This document shows positions 1-5,804 of a DNA stretch of 6,897 nt, one piece after another. The notes under the pieces were generated by a model. It saw nothing but the letters and a program-made list of their open reading frames with translations, searched no databases and was not told the origin of the DNA. How positions within the stretch are numbered: the first letter of the stretch is position 1; the number at the start of each line of letters is the position of its first letter. Origin of the DNA: Cellvibrionales bacterium UBA2511. Its GTDB lineage: Bacteria; Pseudomonadota; Gammaproteobacteria; Pseudomonadales; Porticoccaceae. The translations under genes were made by a program, and so were the position numbers. Where the stretch lies: positions 1 to 6,897 of the forward strand of contig DDNV01000046.1 in the NCBI GenBank assembly GCA_002341315.1, given 5' to 3'.

Positions 1-1338
1 ATAGTGCGGATTGAAAAGCCGGTCGGCGTGATCGTGCAGTTTGGAGGGCAGACGCCGCTGAAACTGGCCCGTGCACTGGAAGCGCAGGGCGTGCCCATTA
101 TTGGTACTACTCCCGATGCCATTGACCGGGCAGAAGATCGTGAACGATTCCAGCAGATGATCCACAAGTTGGGATTATTGCAGCCGGCTAACGCCATTGT
201 CCGCTCTGCTGAGGAAGCGATTGCCGCCGCCGCCGGGATCGGTTATCCGCTGGTCGTCAGGCCGTCCTATGTGCTCGGTGGGCGCGCAATGGAAATTGTT
301 TATCGGGAGGAAGAGCTGCAACGCTATATGAATCAGGCGGTGCGGGTCTCTGAAGACGCCCCGGTACTGCTTGATTACTTCCTCTCTTCGGCGGTAGAAG
401 TGGACATCGATGCTGTCTCGGATGGTGAGCACGTGGTGATTGGTGCCATCATGCAGCATATTGAGCAGGCGGGTATTCACTCGGGTGACTCTGCCTGTGC
501 GTTGCCGCCCTACAGTTTGCCCGAAGATGTGCAAGATGAAATGCGCGAAACGGTCAAGGCGATGGCCGTTGAGCTCAATGTCAAAGGGCTTATGAACGTC
601 CAGCTGGCGTGGCAGGATGGCAAGGTCTACGTGATTGAAGTCAATCCGCGGGCCTCCCGCACCGTACCGTTTGTCTCAAAATGTATTGGCACATCACTGG
701 CAAAAGTGGCAGCACGTTGTATGGTGGGTGTCTCGCTGGCGGAGCAAAATTTTACTACCGAGATTATCCCCGATTATTTCAGTGTCAAAGAAGCGGTGTT
801 ACCGTTCAATAAATTTCCCGGCATTGATCCCATTCTTGGGCCAGAGATGAAGTCCACCGGGGAAGTGATGGGTGTAGGCGATACGTTCGCGGAAGCCTAT
901 GCCAAGGCGGAACTGGGTGCCAGTGATCCGATTCCCACTTCGGGAACTGCCTTTCTCAGTGTTCGGGAGCCTGACAAGGCCGGGATCGCGGCGGTGGCTC
1001 GCAGTCTCATCAGCAGTGGATTCAATCTGGTGGCCACCAGTGGAACCGCCCAGGTGATTGAAGATGCAGGGTTGCCGGTAGAACGGGTCAATAAAGTGAA
1101 ACAGGGGCGTCCTCATATCGTGGATATGATCAAAAATGATCAAATCAGCCTGATCGTCAATACCACAGAGGGTCGCCAGGCGATTGCCGACTCCTCTACC
1201 ATACGATCCAGTGCGGAGCAGCGGGGGGTGTATTACACAACAACACTCGCTGGTGGTCAGGCGGTCTGTATGGCCCTTGAACAGAGTGGAGAAATTAAAG
1301 TCCGTCGGTTGCAGGAATTGCACGAGAGGAATCAGTAA
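1..1338 (+). CDS. carB: carbamoyl-phosphate synthase large subunit, C-terminal 445 codons (5' end outside window)
   Basis: CarB joins bicarbonate, ATP and glutamine-derived ammonia (from CarA) into carbamoyl phosphate for pyrimidine and arginine synthesis in the cytoplasm. The reading frame is open from base 1 and enters mid-gene: counting the GTG at base 4 as residue 1, residue n aligns with E. coli CarB n+629, and both proteins end at the same point, so about 628 residues lie upstream. Visible here is the second (carbamoyl-phosphate-forming) ATP-grasp unit, residues about 50-240, with R86 in [11 protein letters not shown]200, E212 and N214 (IEVNPRA) as metal and nucleotide ligands. The counterparts of the E. 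coli ornithine-site residues (E154, D162, E263, T413) are kept. The C-terminal MGS-like allosteric domain (about 310-444) keeps K325, T345, T348, K364, N386 and T388, matching the IMP/UMP pocket, so UMP inhibition and ornithine activation are likely. The stop codon overlaps the greA start. Identity is essentially certain; residue equivalences are from memory. Confidence 0.98.
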   Translation: MVRIEKPVGVIVQFGGQTPLKLARALEAQGVPIIGTTPDAIDRAEDRERFQQMIHKLGLLQPANAIVRSAEEAIAAAAGIGYPLVVRPSYVLGGRAMEIVYREEELQRYMNQAVRVSEDAPVLLDYFLSSAVEVDIDAVSDGEHVVIGAIMQHIEQAGIHSGDSACALPPYSLPEDVQDEMRETVKAMAVELNVKGLMNVQLAWQDGKVYVIEVNPRASRTVPFVSKCIGTSLAKVAARCMVGVSLAEQNFTTEIIPDYFSVKEAVLPFNKFPGIDPILGPEMKSTGEVMGVGDTFAEAYAKAELGASDPIPTSGTAFLSVREPDKAGIAAVARSLISSGFNLVATSGTAQVIEDAGLPVERVNKVKQGRPHIVDMIKNDQISLIVNTTEGRQAIADSSTIRSSAEQRGVYYTTTLAGGQAVCMALEQSGEIKVRRLQELHERNQ

Positions 1339-1814
1339 TGCAAAAGATACCCATGACAGTTGAAGGCGCGGCAAAACTTCGCCAGGAACTGGATAACCTG
1401 AAAAAAGTAGAGCGTCCCCGGATTGTTGCGGCCATCGCGGAGGCCCGTGCACACGGTGATTTGAAGGAAAATGCAGAATATCATGCCGCCCGTGAACAGC
1501 AGAGTTTTGCCGAGGGGCGCATACAGGAAATAGAGAGCAAGCTGAGCAACGCCCAGATTATTGATATCAAGAAGATTCCGCAGGGCGATAAAGTGATTTT
1601 TGGCTGCACTGTGGATCTGATCAACCTGGAGACCGAGGAGCGCGTGACCTACAAGATTGTTGGCGATGACGAATCGGACGTAAAATTGAACATGATTTCC
1701 TACCAGTCACCGATCGTCCGCGCCATGATAGGCAAGGAAGTTGGTGACATTGTGGTCGTTAAAACACCGGCCGGTGATGTGGAATATGAGCTCGACGATG
1801 TTCGGCATACCTGA
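1338..1814 (+). CDS. greA: transcription elongation factor GreA
   Basis: GreA enters the secondary channel of backtracked RNA polymerase and stimulates cleavage of the extruded RNA 3' end, restarting stalled complexes. The product has 158 residues, the same length as E. coli GreA. The N-terminal antiparallel coiled coil (residues about 1-75) carries the signature [17 protein letters not shown], with the acidic tip residues D41 and E44 at the exact E. coli positions. The C-terminal FKBP-like domain (about 80-158) contains VIFG, IVGDDE, SPI and IGKEVGD. The ATG shares its first base with the carB TAA stop (TAATG). A good AGAGGA ribosome site at 1325-1330, seven bases upstream, lies inside carB, so translation is probably coupled to carB and both share a transcript. 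The gene converges on yhbY, 18 bp away, and its last codons form the left arm of a hairpin. Nothing is unusual in the protein. Confidence 0.98.
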   Translation: MQKIPMTVEGAAKLRQELDNLKKVERPRIVAAIAEARAHGDLKENAEYHAAREQQSFAEGRIQEIESKLSNAQIIDIKKIPQGDKVIFGCTVDLINLETEERVTYKIVGDDESDVKLNMISYQSPIVRAMIGKEVGDIVVVKTPAGDVEYELDDVRHT

Positions 1815-1822
1815 TGCCGAAC
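1800..1822. terminator. perfect 9-bp hairpin between convergent greA and yhbY, no T-tract
   Basis: GTTCGGCAT at 1800-1808 and ATGCCGAAC at 1814-1822 are exact reverse complements around a 5-base loop (ACCTG). The left arm and loop lie in the last codons of greA and the right arm begins at the final base of its stop codon. The hairpin sits in the 18-bp gap between two convergent genes, where a bidirectional terminator or a 3'-end-protecting stem would be expected. Neither side is followed by a T-run, so it is not a canonical rho-independent terminator. It may instead block 3' exonucleases or mark a rho-dependent end. The structure is seen directly; the role is inferred. Confidence 0.5.
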
Positions 1823-1832
1823 GCCGCAATGC

Positions 1833-2153
1833 TCACTGCCGGGCCGAAGGCGACCGCAACAGATTGGATAAATGCCGATTGGGATGTTCTGCTCTTCTCA
1901 GCAGGAGCACAATATGCCCAATGGTTTGAACCACCTCTGCCCCCAGCGTATCCGTTAGGGTTTCAATGATCGTCTGCTTTACCTCGCGGTCGTCCACAGA
2001 AAGTTTCACTTTGATGAGCTCATGGTCATTGAGTGCGCGGTCAATTTCTGCGATAACTGACTCGGTGAGGCCTTTTGCGGCAACGGTGACCACCGGGTTG
2101 AGTTTGTGGCCCAGGCGTCGCAGATGCTTTTTATCCTCATTGGAAATTGTCAT
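1833..2153 (-). CDS. yhbY: YhbY family ribosome-associated RNA-binding protein (CRM domain)
   Basis: The product has 106 residues and belongs to the YhbY/CRM family of small KH-like RNA-binding proteins that associate with pre-50S ribosomal particles in E. coli. The recognisable core runs from KKHLRRLGHKLNPVVTV (residues 8-24) through KGLTESVIAEIDRAL to HELIKVKL and DDREVKQTI, then GAEVVQTIGHIVLLLRR. The basic patch and the loop before GLT, which corresponds to the degenerate GxxG of the KH-like fold, are typical. The frame stays open for 23 more codons upstream, to 2222. I chose the ATG at 2151-2153 because it has an AGAGGA site and aligns with the family N-terminus, whereas the extension would run over the start of rlmE. 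The C-terminal tail (HPNRHLSNLLRSPSARQ) is basic and probably flexible. The gene converges on greA and diverges from rlmE, as in E. coli. The exact biochemical role of the family is poorly defined. Confidence 0.95.
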   Translation of the reverse strand: MTISNEDKKHLRRLGHKLNPVVTVAAKGLTESVIAEIDRALNDHELIKVKLSVDDREVKQTIIETLTDTLGAEVVQTIGHIVLLLRRAEHPNRHLSNLLRSPSARQ

Positions 2154-2158
2154 AGAAT
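2153..2158 (+). promoter_or_regulatory. candidate -10 element for rlmE
   Basis: TAGAAT on the plus strand matches the -10 consensus at 5 of 6 positions, with a weak -35 (TTTATC, 2130-2135, 3 of 6) at 17-bp spacing. Transcription would begin near 2165 and give a leader of about 45 bases to the rlmE ATG. The element overlaps the yhbY start codon on the other strand. A second, weaker option for rlmE is TATTCT at 2181-2186. Confidence 0.25.
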
Positions 2159-2163
2159 GGTTG

Positions 2164-2169
2164 TCCTCT
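2164..2169 (-). promoter_or_regulatory. ribosome binding site deciding the yhbY start
   Basis: On the minus strand AGAGGA lies 10 bases before the ATG at 2153. The upstream in-frame ATG at 2222 would give a 23-residue N-terminal extension with no family counterpart that I know of, so this site supports the shorter 106-residue protein. Confidence 0.6.
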
Positions 2170-2181
2170 AAAACGGCGCGT

Positions 2182-2187
2182 ATTCTA
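2182..2187 (-). promoter_or_regulatory. candidate -10 element for yhbY
   Basis: TAGAAT on the minus strand matches the sigma70 -10 consensus at 5 of 6 positions and lies 28 bases before the yhbY start codon. That would leave a short leader containing the AGAGGA site. No good -35 hexamer is visible 16-18 bases upstream; that stretch falls on the rlmE start codon. It is a candidate only. Confidence 0.3.
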
Positions 2188-2209
2188 GCCGAACTGATAA
2201 CAGGTTGAT

Positions 2210-2836
2210 ATGGGCCGGTCAAAAAGCAGCCAGCGCTGGTTGCAGGAACACAATAGCGATCACTATGTAAAACGTGCCCAGCAAGATGGCTATCGTTCGC
2301 GCGCCAGCTATAAACTGCTGGAGTTACACAAAAAAGATCGTTTGTTTAAGCCCGGGATGACCGTGGTTGATCTGGGTGCCGCTCCTGGCGGTTGGTCTCA
2401 GGTGGCTGTGGCGCTGGTCGGTGACAAGGGTCGTGTTGTTGCCTCGGATATTCTGCCTATGGACAGTATAGCCGGCGTCGACTTCGTCGAGGGGGATTTT
2501 ACCGAAGAATCCGTACTCGATGAAATTCTGGAGTTGCTGGAGGGTCAACAGACCGACCTTGTAATTTCGGATATGGCCCCCAATATGAGTGGTATGAAGG
2601 CTGTTGATCAACCTAGGGCAATGTATCTGATAGAGTTGGCGCTTGAATTGGCCTGTCAAATATTGAAACCTGAAGGGGTTTTTGTTGCCAAAGTATTTCA
2701 CGGCGAAGGTTTCGATGACTTTTTGCGCGATACAAAACGGCGTTTCCAGCAGGTTGTTACACGAAAACCCGATGCGTCCCGCTCCCGATCCCGTGAAGTT
2801 TATCTGGTTGCCCGCGGGCTTAAGGTCTCGGACTAA
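2210..2836 (+). CDS. rlmE: 23S rRNA (uridine-2'-O)-methyltransferase RlmE (FtsJ/RrmJ)
   Basis: RlmE 2'-O-methylates one uridine (U2552 in E. coli) of the 23S rRNA A-loop in the 50S subunit, using S-adenosylmethionine; loss in E. coli delays subunit assembly. The product has 208 residues, against 209 in E. coli. The SAM-binding motif I is [13 protein letters not shown] (residues 52-64). The catalytic K-D-K-E tetrad is complete: K35 (ASYKLLE), D121 (SDMAPNMSG), K161 (AKVFHGEG) and E196 (SREVYLVA), each offset by three from E. coli K38/D124/K164/E199. The short N-terminal basic stretch and RWLQEH are family features. The ribosome site is weak: CAGG at 2201-2204, five bases before the ATG. The gene diverges from yhbY across 56 bp and lies 98 bp before ftsH, the same neighbour as in E. 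coli, where the pair forms a heat-shock operon. No clear sigma32 promoter is visible here. Confidence 0.97.
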   Translation: MGRSKSSQRWLQEHNSDHYVKRAQQDGYRSRASYKLLELHKKDRLFKPGMTVVDLGAAPGGWSQVAVALVGDKGRVVASDILPMDSIAGVDFVEGDFTEESVLDEILELLEGQQTDLVISDMAPNMSGMKAVDQPRAMYLIELALELACQILKPEGVFVAKVFHGEGFDDFLRDTKRRFQQVVTRKPDASRSRSREVYLVARGLKVSD

Positions 2837-2844
2837 ACAATATC

Positions 2845-2873
2845 AGCCGGTATGGGCTCCTCCCATCCCGGTT
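2845..2873 (+). terminator. interrupted hairpin in the rlmE-ftsH gap (possible terminator or attenuator)
   Basis: ATGGG (2852-2856) pairs with CCCAT (2862-2866) across a 5-base loop. After one mismatch (T2851 against C2867), CCGG (2847-2850) pairs with CCGG (2868-2871), and a G-T and an A-T pair extend the base. The stem begins 8 bases after the rlmE stop codon. No T-run follows, so full termination is doubtful; partial attenuation or 3'-end protection of the rlmE message fits better. The pairing is seen directly; the function is inferred. Confidence 0.4.
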
Positions 2874-2901
2874 ACCACTGCGCTCAAATGGCCGTTAGAA
2901 T
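2872..2901 (+). promoter_or_regulatory. candidate sigma70 promoter for ftsH
   Basis: TTACCA (2872-2877, 4 of 6 match to the -35) and TAGAAT (2896-2901, 5 of 6 match to the -10) are separated by 18 bp. Transcription would start near 2908, about 27 bases before the ftsH TTG. A second -10-like hexamer, TAAAAT at 2917-2922, lacks a good -35 and leaves little leader. The candidate follows the rlmE-ftsH hairpin directly, so ftsH could have its own promoter in addition to read-through from rlmE. Confidence 0.35.
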
Positions 2902-2922
2902 AGAACGCGGTGGCGCTAAAAT

Positions 2923-2928
2923 GAGGAA
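2923..2928 (+). promoter_or_regulatory. ribosome binding site deciding the ftsH TTG start
   Basis: GAGGAA precedes the TTG at 2935 by six bases, and its GAGG core by eight. The next in-frame ATG, at 2944, would be 15 bases from the site, which is too far for good initiation. The site therefore supports the TTG start, which gives the N-terminus MNDMAKN that I recall from Pseudomonas FtsH. Confidence 0.65.
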
Positions 2929-2934
2929 GTTCAG

Positions 2935-4851
2935 TTGAACGACATGGCAAAGAATCTTGTATTGTGGTTGATCATTGCGGCAGTGTTATTGTCGGTGTTC
3001 CAGAATTTCAATCCACCCCCTAAAGAAGACAGCATCAATTACTCTGCTTTTATTGAGGAGGTGCAATCCGGTCGTGTCAGTAGTGTCGTCATGGAGGGTC
3101 TGACGATCGAAGGCAAACGTGCTGATGGCAGCGCCTTCAAAACGATACGTCCCAATGTTCCCGACTCGGGTTTGATGGGCGACCTGCTCAATAACAATGT
3201 CAGTGTTGAGGGTCGCGAGCCCGAAAAACAGAGCCTCTGGGTGCAGTTGCTGGTAGCGTCCTTCCCGATTCTTTTGATTCTCGCTATTTTCATGTTTTTC
3301 ATGCGTCAGATGCAGGGTGGTGCTGCTGGTCGTGGTGGCCCGATGGCTTTCGGCAAGAGTAAGGCACGTCTGCTGGGTGAGGATCAGATTAAAACCACAT
3401 TTGCCGATGTGGCCGGTGTGGATGAAGCCAAAGAAGATGTGCACGAACTGGTGGACTTTCTCCGTGATCCGTCCCGTTTCCAGCGTCTTGGTGGCCGTAT
3501 TCCCCAGGGTGTTTTGATGGTTGGCCCGCCGGGAACGGGTAAGACATTGCTGGCCAAGGCGATTGCCGGTGAGGCGAAAGTACCGTTCTTTTCCATCTCG
3601 GGCTCTGATTTTGTCGAAATGTTTGTCGGGGTGGGTGCTTCGCGGGTGCGTGATATGTTCGAGCAGGCCAAGAAGCAGTCGCCCTGTATTATTTTTATTG
3701 ATGAGATTGATGCCGTTGGTCGTCACCGCGGTGGTGGTTATGGCGGTGGTAACGATGAGCGTGAACAGACTCTCAACCAACTGCTGGTTGAAATGGATGG
3801 CTTTGAAGGCAACGAAGGCGTTATCGTCATAGCCGCCACTAACCGGCCCGATGTGCTGGATAAAGCACTGTTGCGCCCCGGTCGTTTTGACCGCCAAGTC
3901 TATGTAAGCTTGCCCGATATCCGTGGTCGTGAGCAGATTCTCAAAGTGCATGGCCGCAAAGTTCCTTTGGACGAACGCGCTGATCTGGGCATTGTGGCCA
4001 GAGGTACTCCCGGTTTTTCGGGGGCAGATCTCGCCAATCTTGTCAACGAGGCATCATTGTTTGCAGCACGCGCCAACAAGCGCACAGTGACCATGGAAGA
4101 ATTCGAGAAAGCCCGTGACAAGATCATGATGGGTGCCGAGCGGCGCTCCATGGTCATGTCTGAGAAGGAGAAAGAAAATACGGCCTATCATGAGGCGGGT
4201 CATGCCATTGTCGGGCGTATGATGCCCGAACACGATCCGATCCATAAGGTCAGTATTATCCCCCGCGGTCGAGCGCTCGGTGTCACCCAGTTTCTGCCGG
4301 AAGAAGACAAATACAGTATGAGTCGCCGTCAGTTGGAAAGTCAGCTTTGCAGTCTCTTTGGTGGCCGTATCGCTGAACAGCTTGTCCACGGGGCTGACGG
4401 TGTGACTACCGGTGCATCGAACGATATCGAACGGGCTACCCAGATGGCCCGTAATATGGTGGTACGCTGGGGTTTGTCCGACAAGATGGGGCCGGTTTTG
4501 TATGGCACGGAGGAGTCGCAGATTCCGGGTGCTGGCAATACAACCTACTCGGAAGAGACTGCCCGTGAGATTGATGTTGAGGTGCGTCACGTGCTCGATA
4601 ATTGCTATGAGCGTGCGAAAAAAATCCTCGAAGACAACATTGATGTGCTGCATGCCATGAAAGACGCCCTGATGGAATATGAAACGATTGACGTGGAGCA
4701 GGTCGATGACCTCATGGCTCGCAAACCGGTTCGCCCACCCCATGACTGGCGTGACGACGATTTTGGTGGCAAACCTGCTCCCGGTGATACGCCGCCCGCG
4801 GATGATTCCGGTAAACCTGGAGTCGTCGGAGGTCCAGCCGAAGAACATTGA
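2935..4851 (+). CDS. ftsH: ATP-dependent zinc metalloprotease FtsH
   Basis: FtsH is the hexameric inner-membrane AAA+ protease that degrades damaged membrane proteins and short-lived regulators (sigma32 and LpxC in E. coli). The product has 638 residues, close to the 644 of E. coli. Transmembrane helix 1 is at about 6-23, a periplasmic domain at about 27-100, and helix 2 at about 102-124, followed by FMRQMQGG. The AAA domain has Walker A GPPGTGKT (197-204), pore loop FVG (230-232), Walker B IIFIDE (252-257) and the second region of homology with arginine fingers R314 and R317. The protease site is HEAGH (H419, E420, H423), with third zinc ligand D497 in TTGASND. The glycine-rich loop at 264-275 reads [12 protein letters not shown] instead of the E. 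coli QRGAGLGGGHDE; I take this as lineage variation. The tail after about 600 is rich in Pro, Gly and Asp and probably disordered. The TTG start is preferred over ATG 2944 on ribosome-site spacing. All catalytic residues are present. Confidence 0.98.
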   Translation: MNDMAKNLVLWLIIAAVLLSVFQNFNPPPKEDSINYSAFIEEVQSGRVSSVVMEGLTIEGKRADGSAFKTIRPNVPDSGLMGDLLNNNVSVEGREPEKQSLWVQLLVASFPILLILAIFMFFMRQMQGGAAGRGGPMAFGKSKARLLGEDQIKTTFADVAGVDEAKEDVHELVDFLRDPSRFQRLGGRIPQGVLMVGPPGTGKTLLAKAIAGEAKVPFFSISGSDFVEMFVGVGASRVRDMFEQAKKQSPCIIFIDEIDAVGRHRGGGYGGGNDEREQTLNQLLVEMDGFEGNEGVIVIAATNRPDVLDKALLRPGRFDRQVYVSLPDIRGREQILKVHGRKVPLDERADLGIVARGTPGFSGADLANLVNEASLFAARANKRTVTMEEFEKARDKIMMGAERRSMVMSEKEKENTAYHEAGHAIVGRMMPEHDPIHKVSIIPRGRALGVTQFLPEEDKYSMSRRQLESQLCSLFGGRIAEQLVHGADGVTTGASNDIERATQMARNMVVRWGLSDKMGPVLYGTEESQIPGAGNTTYSEETAREIDVEVRHVLDNCYERAKKILEDNIDVLHAMKDALMEYETIDVEQVDDLMARKPVRPPHDWRDDDFGGKPAPGDTPPADDSGKPGVVGGPAEEH

Positions 4852-4861
4852 TGGTCCGACA

Positions 4862-4904
4862 CCCCCGTCCTTAATGGGCCGGGGGCTGTACAATCACATT
4901 TTTT
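4862..4904 (+). terminator. GC-rich hairpin with delayed T6 run after ftsH
   Basis: CCCCCG (4862-4867) pairs exactly with CGGGGG (4880-4885). After a T-C mismatch, three more pairs, one of them a wobble, close on a TAAT tetraloop. A run of six T follows at 4899-4904, but 13 bases after the stem rather than directly, so it is an imperfect rho-independent terminator. It begins 10 bases after the ftsH stop and probably ends or reduces the ftsH transcript before folP. Confidence 0.5.
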
Positions 4905-4961
4905 GAGTCGGTGGCAAGGTATCCTGATTCTTTCCTTTCCTCTGTTGATGAGTAAGGTTGC

Positions 4962-5801
4962 ATGACAGATCTCACTCATTCGTTCATGGATTTTTCTCTA
5001 CCGAAAATCATGGCGGTATTGAATATCACACCGGATTCGTTTTCCGATGGCGGCGCGTTTTATACTGGCAATCGCCAGCCCGATCTCTCCCGGGTTCTCA
5101 ACCGTGTTGATTTAATGCTTTCAGAAGGGGCTCACCTGATTGACGTAGGGGGGGAGTCCACTCGACCCGGTGCCGAACCGGTTTCACCTGAAGAAGAGTT
5201 GGCGCGTGTTCTGCCAGTGGTTGAAGCGATAGTCAGTCGGTTCGATGTGCCTGTTTCAGTCGACACCAGTACGCCCGCTGTCATTGGTGAAGCGGCTCGT
5301 GCCGGTGCCTCAATGATCAATGATGTTCGCGCACTTCGACGCCCCGGAGCGTTGACTGCTGCCGCCGCCAGTGGGCTGCCAGTCTGTCTGATGCATATGC
5401 TGGGGGAACCACAACATATGCAGCTGAATCCCGGATATGTGGACATAGCAGCCGACGTAAAGACGTTTTTACTGGAGAGGGTTGCCGCCTGTGAGGCGGC
5501 GGGTATTCCTCGAAGCAGGATTCTGATTGACCCGGGCTTTGGGTTCGGTAAAACCCTGCAACACAATTTGCTATTGTTCAGGTCTTTGCCGGAGTTGGTG
5601 GGTCTGGGATTTCCGGTGCTCGTGGGGGTTTCCCGAAAATCGTTGGTCGGGGCTATTCTGGACAAGCCGGTAGAAGAGCGCATGGTGGGCAGTATTGCGC
5701 TCGGCATGTTGGCAATCCAGCGAGGTGTAAAAGTACTGCGGGTACATGATATATCGGCGACCGCCGACGCACTTAAAATATTGCAAGCTGTTGAGGGATA
5801 A
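4962..5801 (+). CDS. folP: dihydropteroate synthase
   Basis: FolP condenses 6-hydroxymethyl-7,8-dihydropterin pyrophosphate with p-aminobenzoate to form dihydropteroate in cytoplasmic folate synthesis, and is the sulfonamide target. The product has 279 residues (E. coli 282) and forms a TIM barrel. Both signatures are present: LNITPDSFSDGG (20-31) and LIDVGGESTRPGA (59-71). Pterin, phosphate and substrate residues match E. coli: N21, D101, N120, D190 (DPGFGFGK), K226 (SRKS), R260 and H262 (RVHD). F27 and P69, the equivalents of E. coli resistance sites F28 and P64, are wild type. I see no Phe-Gly insertion of the plasmid Sul type, so this should be the sensitive chromosomal enzyme. The loop after SFSDGG is about five residues longer than in E. 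coli. The ribosome site is a short TAAGG (4953-4957), four bases before ATG. The 110-bp gap upstream holds the ftsH hairpin and no convincing promoter. glmM follows after 3 bp. Confidence 0.97.
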   Translation: MTDLTHSFMDFSLPKIMAVLNITPDSFSDGGAFYTGNRQPDLSRVLNRVDLMLSEGAHLIDVGGESTRPGAEPVSPEEELARVLPVVEAIVSRFDVPVSVDTSTPAVIGEAARAGASMINDVRALRRPGALTAAAASGLPVCLMHMLGEPQHMQLNPGYVDIAADVKTFLLERVAACEAAGIPRSRILIDPGFGFGKTLQHNLLLFRSLPELVGLGFPVLVGVSRKSLVGAILDKPVEERMVGSIALGMLAIQRGVKVLRVHDISATADALKILQAVEG

Positions 5802-5804
5802 AAC

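Noticed and set aside
799..1452. Minus-strand open frame (217 codons) across the carB-greA junction
   Set aside because: It spans two well-supported genes on the other strand and shows no recognisable domain. It is best explained as a shadow frame.
2154..2222. N-terminal extension of yhbY to the ATG at 2222
   Set aside because: It would overlap the rlmE start, has no counterpart in the YhbY family that I know of, and the ribosome site favours the ATG at 2153.
2986..3951. Long minus-strand open frame (321 codons) opposite ftsH
   Set aside because: It lies wholly antisense to the conserved AAA part of ftsH. Its translation shows no recognisable family, and it has the Thr/His-rich composition typical of reverse-frame reading.
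4054..4893. Minus-strand open frame (279 codons) opposite the ftsH 3' half
   Set aside because: It is antisense to the protease domain and tail of ftsH, shows no family resemblance, and has low-complexity character.
4905..4961. Promoter for folP (TTGAGT at 4903-4908 with GATTCT at 4926-4931)
   Set aside because: The -10 match is only 3 of 6 and the -35 overlaps the T-run of the ftsH terminator, so it is too weak to list as a feature.
4962..5801. folP as an acquired sulfonamide-resistance (sul-type) gene
   Set aside because: Resistance-associated positions F27 and P69 are wild type, no Phe-Gly insertion is seen, and the gene sits in its normal chromosomal context beside ftsH and glmM.
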